Source of the DNA: Virgibacillus_R byunsanensis
GTDB taxonomy: Bacteria > Bacillota > Bacilli > Bacillales > Amphibacillaceae
Direction of reading: 5' to 3'
Assembly (NCBI RefSeq): GCF_042675965.1
Contig: NZ_JBHTKJ010000065.1
Location: forward strand, 1 to 64,000
DNA: 64,000 nt
Each line of letters begins with the position of its first letter. The first letter of the stretch is position 1. The position numbers and the translations under genes are program-made. Below the pieces are notes generated by a model that was not told where the DNA came from, made no database searches, and saw only the letters and a program-made list of their open reading frames with translations. Below, in pieces: positions 57,976 to 64,000 of the stretch.

Positions 57976-58899
57976 CTAGTTGACTAACCGGGCTGCTTCC
58001 TTTTTTAATTCTGCAATCAGTTTGGAAATCACGTGATAATTTCCTTCTAACAAAATATAGTTATGATTAATTTCAAAGTTAAAATCATTATTCTCAAAGT
58101 TCCTTAATAATGTATCCATCAGTACAATCCCCGTGTAATAAGGTACTCCTTCTAAAAAAGCAATCGCGTCTGCAGATGGTTTGATCTTCATTTGCTTGGA
58201 TAACCATGAACTAGGAGATACTGCCGTATATGTTTCATACCTTTTTAATGAAGTGCGATTTATCTTTTGATAAATGTCGTTCATAATCTTCTCTAATCTG
58301 TTGGCATCTTCATCATATAACTCAGCTGTAAATGGTGTATCCCCTTCTTTATTCCATGTTATGTGAAATTTGACGTCCTGATTATTACGGATTATTTCAT
58401 TAATCAACACTATATAACTTGGTAAACTCTCAGGCATCTTCACAACTCCGACAGAAACACTATTGAGCGAACGGTTAAAACTTCCCATCAGATCCATTGG
58501 GAGCTGTGGAAAAAACCATACACAACCACCATTCTTAGTGTTCCCTATGATTCTAGCTTTTTTCGCACCTAAGTTCGGATTGCTTTTCTTGGGGACGTTT
58601 CCTTGTGCGAGTGATCTGGAATGTAAGGTTGATATCGATTCTTCATTAAATGGTTTAGGTAACAAGGAAACGCTCTTTTTACGTTCATGTGGTTTCCTGT
58701 CGTTTGAAGAAATACGAACATTTTTTCCAGCATAGGAAAGTCGCTGGTCTTTTTTCATATTTTGATAGTTTGGTCGGTTAATATTGTTAAGGGCAGTGTC
58801 TGATTCTTTATGTTGTGGTTCATGGTTACCCTTAGCTACAAGCGTTTTATTTCCTTGCAGTATTTCGGAGACAACTTGTTTCATCACATCAGACAACAT
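57976..58899 (-). CDS. Putative divergent tandem-BMC protein with N-terminal encapsulation-like helix
   Basis: Protein of 307 residues, not recognised at first sight. Residues 1-16 (LSDVMKQVVSEILQG) are an amphipathic helix of the encapsulation-peptide type. Residues 17-125 are polar, Asn/Lys/Ser/Pro-rich and probably disordered. Residues about 147-215 (SVSVGVVKMPESLPSYIVLINEII...) and 244-305 (DAIAFLEGVPYYTGIVLMDTLL ... ILLEGNYHVISKLIAELKKEA) each follow the BMC pattern AIG-LVE-x-G-x-x-x-A-x-x-x-D...V-x-EG-x-V-x-x-V. It lies between two BMC-H genes. Proposed role: atypical shell or cargo-adaptor protein. GTG two codons upstream is an alternative start. Confidence 0.55.
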   Translation of the reverse strand: MLSDVMKQVVSEILQGNKTLVAKGNHEPQHKESDTALNNINRPNYQNMKKDQRLSYAGKNVRISSNDRKPHERKKSVSLLPKPFNEESISTLHSRSLAQGNVPKKSNPNLGAKKARIIGNTKNGGCVWFFPQLPMDLMGSFNRSLNSVSVGVVKMPESLPSYIVLINEIIRNNQDVKFHITWNKEGDTPFTAELYDEDANRLEKIMNDIYQKINRTSLKRYETYTAVSPSSWLSKQMKIKPSADAIAFLEGVPYYTGIVLMDTLLRNFENNDFNFEINHNYILLEGNYHVISKLIAELKKEAARLVN

Positions 58900-58911
58900 G
58901 TACACCTCACC

Positions 58912-59175
58912 TTAAAGGATTTTTTTCAACTCAGAATGGGGACGTGGAATGACACTATATGAAATAAGTTCTCCACCTGCACGTTCATGAGCAAGCTTCC
59001 CTATTTCAATTGCATAACTTACATCGGAAACATTACCTTCCACAATCACTGTTATTAAACCTGATCCGACTCTTTTCATATCAACTAAACGGATGTTTGC
59101 TGCCTTTGCCATGGAATCCAATGCTTCTATTGCAGCTGTCAGTCCCCTTGTTTCCACTAATCCTATTGCACTCAT
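58912..59175 (-). CDS. BMC-H hexameric shell protein
   Basis: Shell protein of 87 residues: AIGLVETRGLTAAIEALDSMAKAANIR, then VGSGLITVIVEGNVSDVSYAIEIG and VIPRPHSELK. A standard single BMC domain with a slightly longer, more polar loop (HERAGGELI) than the copy at 57156. First shell gene of the operon, 28 bases after the UbiD gene. Ribosome binding site GGGAGAG is moderate. Confidence 0.95.
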   Translation of the reverse strand: MSAIGLVETRGLTAAIEALDSMAKAANIRLVDMKRVGSGLITVIVEGNVSDVSYAIEIGKLAHERAGGELISYSVIPRPHSELKKIL

Positions 59176-59203
59176 CTTGTTTCTCTCCCATCTTCGTGAA
59201 AAT

Positions 59204-60544
59204 TTACAAATAATCGTTTACGTTAATATTCTGAATCGGGACAGATGTTCTTCTAAAGTGTTCCTTTTCAGAGAGCGGGTATGTAGCGTCTATTCCCATC
59301 TTGGCTGATACGCCTCTTAAATTATGAGATGACTCCAGTGGAGATCCTTTTGCTCCCGATATAATAAACACATCCAGATCAGCTTGGCATCTTGTAGCAA
59401 TCGCCCATTCCACATCACTTGCATCAAAAAGATCGACATCATCATCCACAACAACAGCATGTTTTAAATCCTTATCACTTGCAAATGCAGCCATCAACGC
59501 TTGTTTTGCGTCACCTTCTGATTTCTTTTCTATTTGGATAACAGCATGTAGTCGAGCAGCAGCGGCCATCGTAAGGTGAACCGCTTTAACATTTTCAACC
59601 ACCTGTCTAATAGTACTGAACAACGTTACTTCACGTACAAGACCCATCGGTAGTTTTTCCTCAGAACTTGCTGGGAAAATCGTTTGCGATATGGGATTGT
59701 CACGATAGGTTATAGCAGACATTTCAACAATTGGCTGGGGAAAATTACCGCCATAGTAACCACCTAGTTCTCCGAAAGTTCCCTCTTGGTCCCGTTCATA
59801 CGGCAGAATCTTACCTTCCATAACAATTTCAGCAGCTGCCAACACATCAATATCAACTGTCTTACAGCGCACAACGTCCAATGGTTGTCCAAGCAGTGCT
59901 CCAGCTACATCCAATTTGTCTGCATGGTGCAGATGTGTACTGAATTGAGAAGCCAGTACAACTGCTGGAACAACACCAAACATGACAGCAATTTCCATTG
60001 GCTCTCCTCGTTCTTCAAAGTACGTATATTGCCTAGCTAGTTCAGGTGAGGTGATAACAATATTGGTTCGGTTTCCCCCAATAAACTTCATTCTGCGAAT
60101 AGAGGTATATCTTTTTTTACCTTCTAAGTCATTAACAACCAATATCCCTGAGACATAGTAAGGGGCGCAATCCTCAGCATGAAAAGTAGGTATTGGAAAG
60201 AAATCATCAAGGTCAAATGGCCCCATCACAACGTTATCATGTACAGGTCCTGTTGGCAGTCTATTCGTTGGAATTGGATTGACAATAGAATCGATCATCT
60301 TAGGAATTAACTCCGATTCGTCTATCCCAATGCTATCTGACATTAATTTACGGCTACCACCTAACCCAGCAGCCATCGGAACCGTATAGCCCTTAACATT
60401 TTCAAACAGAAACGGTTGTTCACCGTTCATAGCGCGTACAACTGCACCAAGCTCATACTCAGCACTCACTTCTTTTTTAATTCGATAAAGGATCCCACGC
60501 TTTTCCCAATCAGCAAGTAAATCTCTCATAGTAAGGGGATTCAT
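59204..60544 (-). CDS. UbiD-family decarboxylase
   Basis: Prenylated-FMN-dependent decarboxylase (or reverse carboxylase) of 446 residues, acting on alpha,beta-unsaturated or aromatic/heteroaromatic acids. Family motifs: NRLPTGPVHDNVVMGPFDLDDF, SIRRMKFIGGNRTNI (cofactor-binding Arg), LGQPLDVVRCKTVDIDVLAAAEIV, and the catalytic E-x-x-GTFGELGGYYG segment. ATG at 60544 overlaps the ubiX stop (ATGA). Unlike the UbiD of ubiquinone synthesis, it sits in a catabolic shell operon. Substrate unknown; the catalytic Glu-Arg-Glu set appears present. Confidence 0.87.
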   Translation of the reverse strand: MNPLTMRDLLADWEKRGILYRIKKEVSAEYELGAVVRAMNGEQPFLFENVKGYTVPMAAGLGGSRKLMSDSIGIDESELIPKMIDSIVNPIPTNRLPTGPVHDNVVMGPFDLDDFFPIPTFHAEDCAPYYVSGILVVNDLEGKKRYTSIRRMKFIGGNRTNIVITSPELARQYTYFEERGEPMEIAVMFGVVPAVVLASQFSTHLHHADKLDVAGALLGQPLDVVRCKTVDIDVLAAAEIVMEGKILPYERDQEGTFGELGGYYGGNFPQPIVEMSAITYRDNPISQTIFPASSEEKLPMGLVREVTLFSTIRQVVENVKAVHLTMAAAARLHAVIQIEKKSEGDAKQALMAAFASDKDLKHAVVVDDDVDLFDASDVEWAIATRCQADLDVFIISGAKGSPLESSHNLRGVSAKMGIDATYPLSEKEHFRRTSVPIQNINVNDYL

Positions 60545-61110
60545 TTCCCTTCCCCCCATCTCTCCATTAATTCATGTTCAATATCTAGTTCGTCCAATAT
60601 GCGGGCAACCATGAAGGTTACCAGTTCCCAGATTTCCGTTGGCTTATGGTAAAAGCCAGGACTAGCTGGCAAAATCGATACGCCTGCTTCAGCTAAAGTC
60701 GTCATGTTCTTTAAATGAATGACATGAAACGGGGCTTCCCGAGGTACGATGACTAAATTCCGTCTTTCTTTCATCACAACACTAGCTGCTCGACTTAGAA
60801 GGTTATCCCCGACACCGTTAGCAATCGCGCCCAATGAATTCATGGAGCATGGTACAATTACCATCCCATCTGTCTTAAAAGATCCACTGGAAACAGCAGC
60901 AAACAAGTTTTGATTATGATGGATAATGGCATATTCGCTGAGATCATCGACTTTCACGCCGCACTCGAATTGCATAACCTTTACTCCCATTTCGGTTGCA
61001 ATTAAATGGGTTTCAATACCCAATTGATGGAGCGTGCGAACCAATGTATATCCATACAATGATCCACTCGCCCCCGTTATGCCGACGATGATCCTCATCT
61101 TACGGCTCAT
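60541..61110 (-). CDS. ubiX: UbiX-family flavin prenyltransferase
   Basis: Makes prenylated FMN, the cofactor of UbiD enzymes, from FMN and dimethylallyl phosphate. The protein is 189 residues: IIVGITGASGSLYGYTLVRTL at the N-terminus, IVPCSMNSLGAIANGVGDNLLSRAA with the flavin-binding and prenyl-binding residues, RRNLVIVPREAPFHVIHL, and SPGFYHKPTEIWELVTFMV. Translationally coupled to the UbiD gene. Confidence 0.9.
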   Translation of the reverse strand: MSRKMRIIVGITGASGSLYGYTLVRTLHQLGIETHLIATEMGVKVMQFECGVKVDDLSEYAIIHHNQNLFAAVSSGSFKTDGMVIVPCSMNSLGAIANGVGDNLLSRAASVVMKERRNLVIVPREAPFHVIHLKNMTTLAEAGVSILPASPGFYHKPTEIWELVTFMVARILDELDIEHELMERWGEGK

Positions 61111-61122
61111 GTAAAGATTACC

Positions 61123-61716
61123 TTAGACAGTATGTTGATTTTGGGAGAATTTTTTAATTGCTGCATGCTTATATTCATCCGTCGTCATGATGTCTCCAAA
61201 CAAATCCATATCCCTTAAGCCCGAACGATGCATATCATCGTCTTTTGAAGCAGTGGAATCTGATAGCACAATGACATTGTAGCCATGATATAACGCATCA
61301 GATGCTGTACTTCTGACACATACATTGGTCCAGACACCTGTAAGAACGACCGTATCGATTTTCTCTTCTCGTAAGAACAAGTCGAAATCGGTGAAGCTAA
61401 AGGCACTATGACGGCGCTTTTGAACCACATAGTCTCCTTTGTCTTCTTCTGGTTCGAGTTCTGAAACAAACTGGGAACCCCATGTACCTTTAATCGCATG
61501 TACAGGTCTCACTCTGAAATCTGCATCATTTTTGCGATGCGCTTCCTGAACGTGGATAACCTGTATGTCTTGTTCATGGCAAAAATCTATTGCTTCCCTA
61601 ATTTCCGGGACAATCTTTTCACCGTTTTCACATCGAAGAGCAGCCTCTTCTCCGATGAAATCATTTAACATATCAATAATGACAAGTGCATGTTTATTCC
61701 CTTTTAATTCTGCCAT
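61123..61716 (-). CDS. Isochorismatase-like cysteine hydrolase
   Basis: Amidase of 197 residues. Catalytic triad: Asp in LVIIDMLNDF, Lys in DYVVQKRRHSAF, and nucleophile Cys in LTGVWTNVCVRSTASDAL. Members hydrolyse nicotinamide, ureidoacrylate, N-carbamoylsarcosine, biuret and related amides. Next to a cyclic amidohydrolase, an N-carbamoyl or ureido product of ring opening is the likely substrate. The ATG at 61716 is nine bases from AAAGGA. Sits 12 bases before ubiX. Confidence 0.83.
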   Translation of the reverse strand: MAELKGNKHALVIIDMLNDFIGEEAALRCENGEKIVPEIREAIDFCHEQDIQVIHVQEAHRKNDADFRVRPVHAIKGTWGSQFVSELEPEEDKGDYVVQKRRHSAFSFTDFDLFLREEKIDTVVLTGVWTNVCVRSTASDALYHGYNVIVLSDSTASKDDDMHRSGLRDMDLFGDIMTTDEYKHAAIKKFSQNQHTV

Positions 61717-61732
61717 ACTCACTCATCCTTTC

Positions 61733-63214
61733 TTAATTTTGAGTTAAAGCCTTCTCTACTCGTTGCTGTGATTCAGCTTCTTTTGCCCCTTCTTCATACG
61801 TTTCATATTTAATCCCGCGATCCAGGCGTTGAATACTCTGACGTTTCACAAATTGACCATAGCCCGCATCTCCGACAATTCCACCGTTATCCTCGTCATA
61901 GACCACTTTGCCGCGTACAATCGTCTGGATCGGCTTTCCTTTTAAACGCATACCATGTAACGGGTTGTATTTTGCCATAGACTCCGTTTGCTGTTCATCA
62001 ATCACATATTCACGATCCAGATCAATAACGGTAAAATCTGCATCACTGCCAAGTTCCATCGAGCCTTTTTTTGGATAAATTCCGTAATGGATCGCTGCAT
62101 TTCTACTCGTTACTTCAACAAATCTGGATAAAGACAATCGGCCTTTATTTAATCCCTCACTAACAAGAATCTGAACCATCGTCTCCACTCCTGGGATTCC
62201 AGGGAAACTGTTCCAAATATCCGAATCAGCGGCGTCTTTTTCCGTCTCTATTTCATATGGCGCATGATCGGTTCCAACGAAATCTATTGTTCCATCTGCT
62301 AGAGCCTGCCAATGAACAACATTGTCTTCTTTTTCCCTAAGTGGTGGCGCGATTTTGGCAAATGTACCACGTTCTGTCATCGAATCCTGTGCATTAAGTA
62401 CGAGATAATGTGGACACGTTTCAGACGTTACCTTAACGCCTCGTTTCTTCGCTTCCTTTACAATCTCAACGCCTTCTTTTGTACTCATATGCACCACATG
62501 GACACGAGCTCCTGTTGCCTCTGCGTAACTAAGAATTAACTGGATAGCTACTTTCTCTGCAAGCGGCATTCTGGCCTCAGCCCATGCCGGACCATCCATA
62601 CGTCCCTCTTTTTTCAACTTTTCCGTGTAAAACGTACAAATATCGTAGTTCTCAGCATGCACACCAATTGGCATCCCGGTTGGAGCAATATGGCTGAATA
62701 TCTCAAGCATTTCAGCATCCGTTACTTTCGGAAACGTTGGAACTGATGGTGTCATATATACTTTAAATGCAACGACTCCTTCTTCTATTTGCGGGTAAAT
62801 GTTATCAAGCCATCCCTCACGCACATCTTCCCCCGTCATACCGCCCCAGAAGCAAAAGTCAACATACGCTTGATCCTTCAATGGATCTAACTTTTTATGG
62901 AAACTTTCTCCATCACGTACAGATGGTTTACTACAACAAGGCATATCGATGTGGGTTGTAATTCCACCAGCTGCTGCCGACCTGCTCCCAGTCCTGAATG
63001 TTTCACGGTGGGTAAACCCCGGATCCATAAAATGAGTGTGTGGATCAATACATCCCGGTACAACAAGATTACCTTTGATATCAATTATCTCATCAGCAGA
63101 TAGACCATTTAGAGCATTTGTAAATCCTATGATCTCCCCGTTATCTACCATAATATTAGTTGCTACTTTCCTGTCTCCCTGAGGAATAACCGCGTTTTTT
63201 AAAATTAAATCCAT
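61733..63214 (-). CDS. Cyclic amidohydrolase (allantoinase/hydantoinase/dihydropyrimidinase type)
   Basis: Di-metal hydrolase of 493 residues. Motifs: PGCIDPHTHFMDPGFTHRE (HxH), carboxylated Lys in AFKVYMTPSV, GVHAEN, HVVHMSTKEG, and FVGTDHAPYE with the catalytic Asp. FMDPGFTHRETFRTGSRSAAAGG is closest to allantoinase, but dihydropyrimidinase or hydantoinase activity cannot be excluded. The C-terminus is extended by about 40 residues and ends in a charged helix (YEEGAKEAESQQRVEKAL) that could serve encapsulation. First gene of the microcompartment operon; AAGGGGAG precedes the ATG. Confidence 0.85.
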   Translation of the reverse strand: MDLILKNAVIPQGDRKVATNIMVDNGEIIGFTNALNGLSADEIIDIKGNLVVPGCIDPHTHFMDPGFTHRETFRTGSRSAAAGGITTHIDMPCCSKPSVRDGESFHKKLDPLKDQAYVDFCFWGGMTGEDVREGWLDNIYPQIEEGVVAFKVYMTPSVPTFPKVTDAEMLEIFSHIAPTGMPIGVHAENYDICTFYTEKLKKEGRMDGPAWAEARMPLAEKVAIQLILSYAEATGARVHVVHMSTKEGVEIVKEAKKRGVKVTSETCPHYLVLNAQDSMTERGTFAKIAPPLREKEDNVVHWQALADGTIDFVGTDHAPYEIETEKDAADSDIWNSFPGIPGVETMVQILVSEGLNKGRLSLSRFVEVTSRNAAIHYGIYPKKGSMELGSDADFTVIDLDREYVIDEQQTESMAKYNPLHGMRLKGKPIQTIVRGKVVYDEDNGGIVGDAGYGQFVKRQSIQRLDRGIKYETYEEGAKEAESQQRVEKALTQN

Positions 63215-63251
63215 TTATCTCTCCCCTTTCAAAAATTAATAGAGTTAGATT

Positions 63252-63365
63252 TTAGTTAGTCTGTATAGCTTTCATGTCATTCTCCATAAATCTCTCCAAT
63301 AATGAATATATGCGACAACGCTCTAGATCATGTCCTTTCTTGACTAGAAATAATAGTTTTGAAAC
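63252..63365 (-). pseudogene. C-terminal remnant of a truncated ORF
   Basis: A 37-codon open stretch without a start codon (VSKLLFLVKKGHDLERC... MENDMKAIQTN then stop) ends 38 bases before the cyclic amidohydrolase gene. Codon texture is gene-like and helical, and AGGAGG lies just upstream. Its 5' side abuts the repeat at 63377. It may be the tail of a regulator or enzyme cut off by the repeat insertion; identity unknown. Confidence 0.3.
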
Positions 63366-63376
63366 ACCTCCTATAC

Positions 63377-63446
63377 TAGAAAACTTGGCTTATCGTTAAA
63401 GGGATTCTTAGTAAGCGTACTATGCTTTCTTAGAAGCCCTTATGCC
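63377..63446. repeat. Left half of the AAAACTTGGC repeat
   Basis: CTAGAAAACTTGGCTTATCG ... AGTAAGCGTAC ... TAGAAGCCCTTATGC corresponds to the left part of 34391-34513; the right part is missing here. Confidence 0.6.
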
Positions 63447-63508
63447 AAAAAAACCGCAGATTTAGAATATCCCCAATTTCTCATGGGAACTATTCTAAAT
63501 CTGCGGTT
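63447..63508 (-). terminator. Long-stem terminator (minus strand)
   Basis: AACCGCAGATTTAGAATA and its exact inverse TATTCTAAATCTGCGGTT flank a 21-base loop; the minus-strand tail is TTTTTTT. No annotated gene ends here, so it closes the small transcription unit at 63447-63676. Confidence 0.85.
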
Positions 63509-63641
63509 CAACTAATCCTCGTTAAACAAAGATTTAATGTAACCGCCTCAACAACAAGCCTAGACCAAAAACGAACCTGCGTTCATGATCCGGAGCGTTA
63601 AAGAAGCTATAAAATTTTCATTACGCATAAGTAATCTATTA
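63447..63641 (-). ncRNA. Candidate small RNA or relic transcription unit
   Basis: A promoter (TTGACA 63676-63671, 17 bases, TATTAT 63653-63648) would start transcription near 63641; a strong terminator ends it near 63447, giving a transcript of about 195 bases. A 22-codon frame (63628-63560) with a poor ribosome binding site lies inside. No known RNA family is recognised. It may be an sRNA, a small toxin-type unit, or the ends of a deleted insertion element. Confidence 0.4.
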
Positions 63642-63647
63642 CCTATT

Positions 63648-63676
63648 ATAATATGGAATCTATTTACAAATGTCAA
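63648..63676 (-). promoter_or_regulatory. Promoter of the small transcription unit
   Basis: TTGACA and TATTAT on the minus strand with a 17-base spacer; an overlapping TATAAT is spaced by 20. Strong by consensus. Confidence 0.6.
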
Positions 63677-63725
63677 GATTTTTTCAGAAAATTTATACTT
63701 AACTAATTATTTGTTGCCCCCCTAT

Positions 63726-63774
63726 TGGAAAACTTGGCTTAGCCCCAAGTCTTAGTTGCACTTATGTAGATAAG
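63726..63774. repeat. Deleted copy of the AAAACTTGGC repeat
   Basis: GGAAAACTTGGCTTAGCCCC is followed directly by AGTCTTAGTTGCACTTATG...ATAAG, the two ends of the 34391-34513 element with the middle removed. A hairpin AAGGCTGC...GCAGCC-like (AGGCTG/CAGCCT, 63776-63801) follows. Confidence 0.55.
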
Positions 63775-63835
63775 AAAGGCTGCACTAGATTATACAGCCT
63801 CCTTATTTCCAATCACTGGCCATAGACACATCCTA

Positions 63836-64000
63836 GCCGCGGAAATACACGAGGACTCCTTGAAAATACAGATCAATTTCCTGCGTGCGATGTAATGCTG
63901 CCGGAGCTTTCCTTGTCCTGCGGGAGGAAAGGCATAGGTGAGATTCTAAAATGCGCCAGCATGAAGAAGCTCACCAGCCGCCCGCGGAAGTGTATTTCCA
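63836..64000. repeat. Partial copy of the long GC-rich repeat family
   Basis: GCCGCGGAAATACACGAGG at 63836 and CCCGCGGAAGTGTATTTCC at the window end are inverted; between them CTCCTTGAAAATACAGATC, TTCCTGCGTGCGATG and GAGCTTTCCTTGTCCTGCGGGAG match blocks at 14745-14815 and, inverted, 51400-51490. The element continues beyond the window. Confidence 0.6.

Noticed and set aside
63509..63640. A purine, preQ1 or other known riboswitch in the orphan unit upstream of the BMC operon.
   Set aside because: None of the conserved junction sequences is present, and a terminator separates it from the operon.
1..64000. CRISPR arrays, tRNA or rRNA genes, prophage or integrase genes.
   Set aside because: No regularly spaced direct repeats, no cloverleaf or rRNA-like sequence, and no phage structural or integrase genes were recognised by eye.

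Overview
The window is low-GC DNA from a spore-forming, aerobic, probably halotolerant member of the Bacillaceae, of the Virgibacillus/Oceanobacillus/Lentibacillus kind. The evidence is AT-rich intergenic DNA with strong Shine-Dalgarno sites, a Bacillus-type SOS box, spore or sporulation genes (YjcZ/SscA-like peptide, Sda, SleB-type hydrolase with LysM, YppG-like protein, sulfolactate genes comA/comB) and intergenic repeats that look typical of this group. No rRNA, tRNA, CRISPR array or intact transposase was seen.

Layout. 1-4.0 kb: end of a repeat element, a DUF3231 protein, an MFS transporter, a YitT protein and a LexA-controlled UvrX-type DNA polymerase. 4.1-10.3 kb: an amidohydrolase/membrane transporter pair, a repeat-rich gap with inverted ends, and a very large UPF0182 membrane protein. 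10.6-18.6 kb: a cupin regulator, HMG-CoA lyase, a VOC protein, the sulfolactate pair comA/comB and the assimilatory sulfate operon cysH-cysP-sat-cysC. 18.6-24.8 kb: small spore-type genes, a YjaZ-like protease, a FetA/FetB-like exporter, an oligo-1,6-glucosidase and a relic of a GH31 glucosidase. 24.8-31.5 kb: a persulfide/sulfane-sulfur detoxification cluster (TauE, TusA, MBL-rhodanese, rhodaneses, DsrE, CstR, CoA-disulfide reductase-rhodanese), with ATACC-N6-GGTAT palindromes in front of each of four transcription units. 31.7-40.1 kb: copper or heavy-metal handling (Csp-like storage protein, CopB ATPase, two-component system, lipoprotein) with a broken membrane gene. 40.4-42.1 kb: LysM-SleB hydrolase, sda and gene debris.

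42.2-51.1 kb is purine catabolism: adenine deaminase, xanthine dehydrogenase subunits, XdhC and MobA-like factors in one minus-strand operon. Its leader carries a guanine-type purine riboswitch whose terminator overlaps the 3' strand of P1, so ligand binding should switch the operon on. A separate amidohydrolase/deaminase gene follows.

51.8-63.2 kb is the most unusual region: one compact minus-strand operon encoding a bacterial microcompartment. It has three BMC-H shell proteins, one EutN/CcmL vertex protein, one BMC-associated flavoprotein and one divergent protein that looks like a tandem BMC fold behind an encapsulation-peptide-like helix and a long linker. The cargo candidates are a cyclic amidohydrolase, an isochorismatase-like hydrolase, a UbiX/UbiD pair, an adenine-deaminase-like protein with altered metal-site motifs, a cyclase-family hydrolase, a DUF1989 protein and an M20 peptidase. 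No aldehyde or alcohol dehydrogenase, phosphotransacylase or B12 enzyme is present, so this is not a classical aldehyde metabolosome. The gene content points to stepwise opening and hydrolysis of an N-heterocycle (purine, pyrimidine or hydantoin-like), which fits the purine operon next door. Repeat elements flank the operon on both sides.
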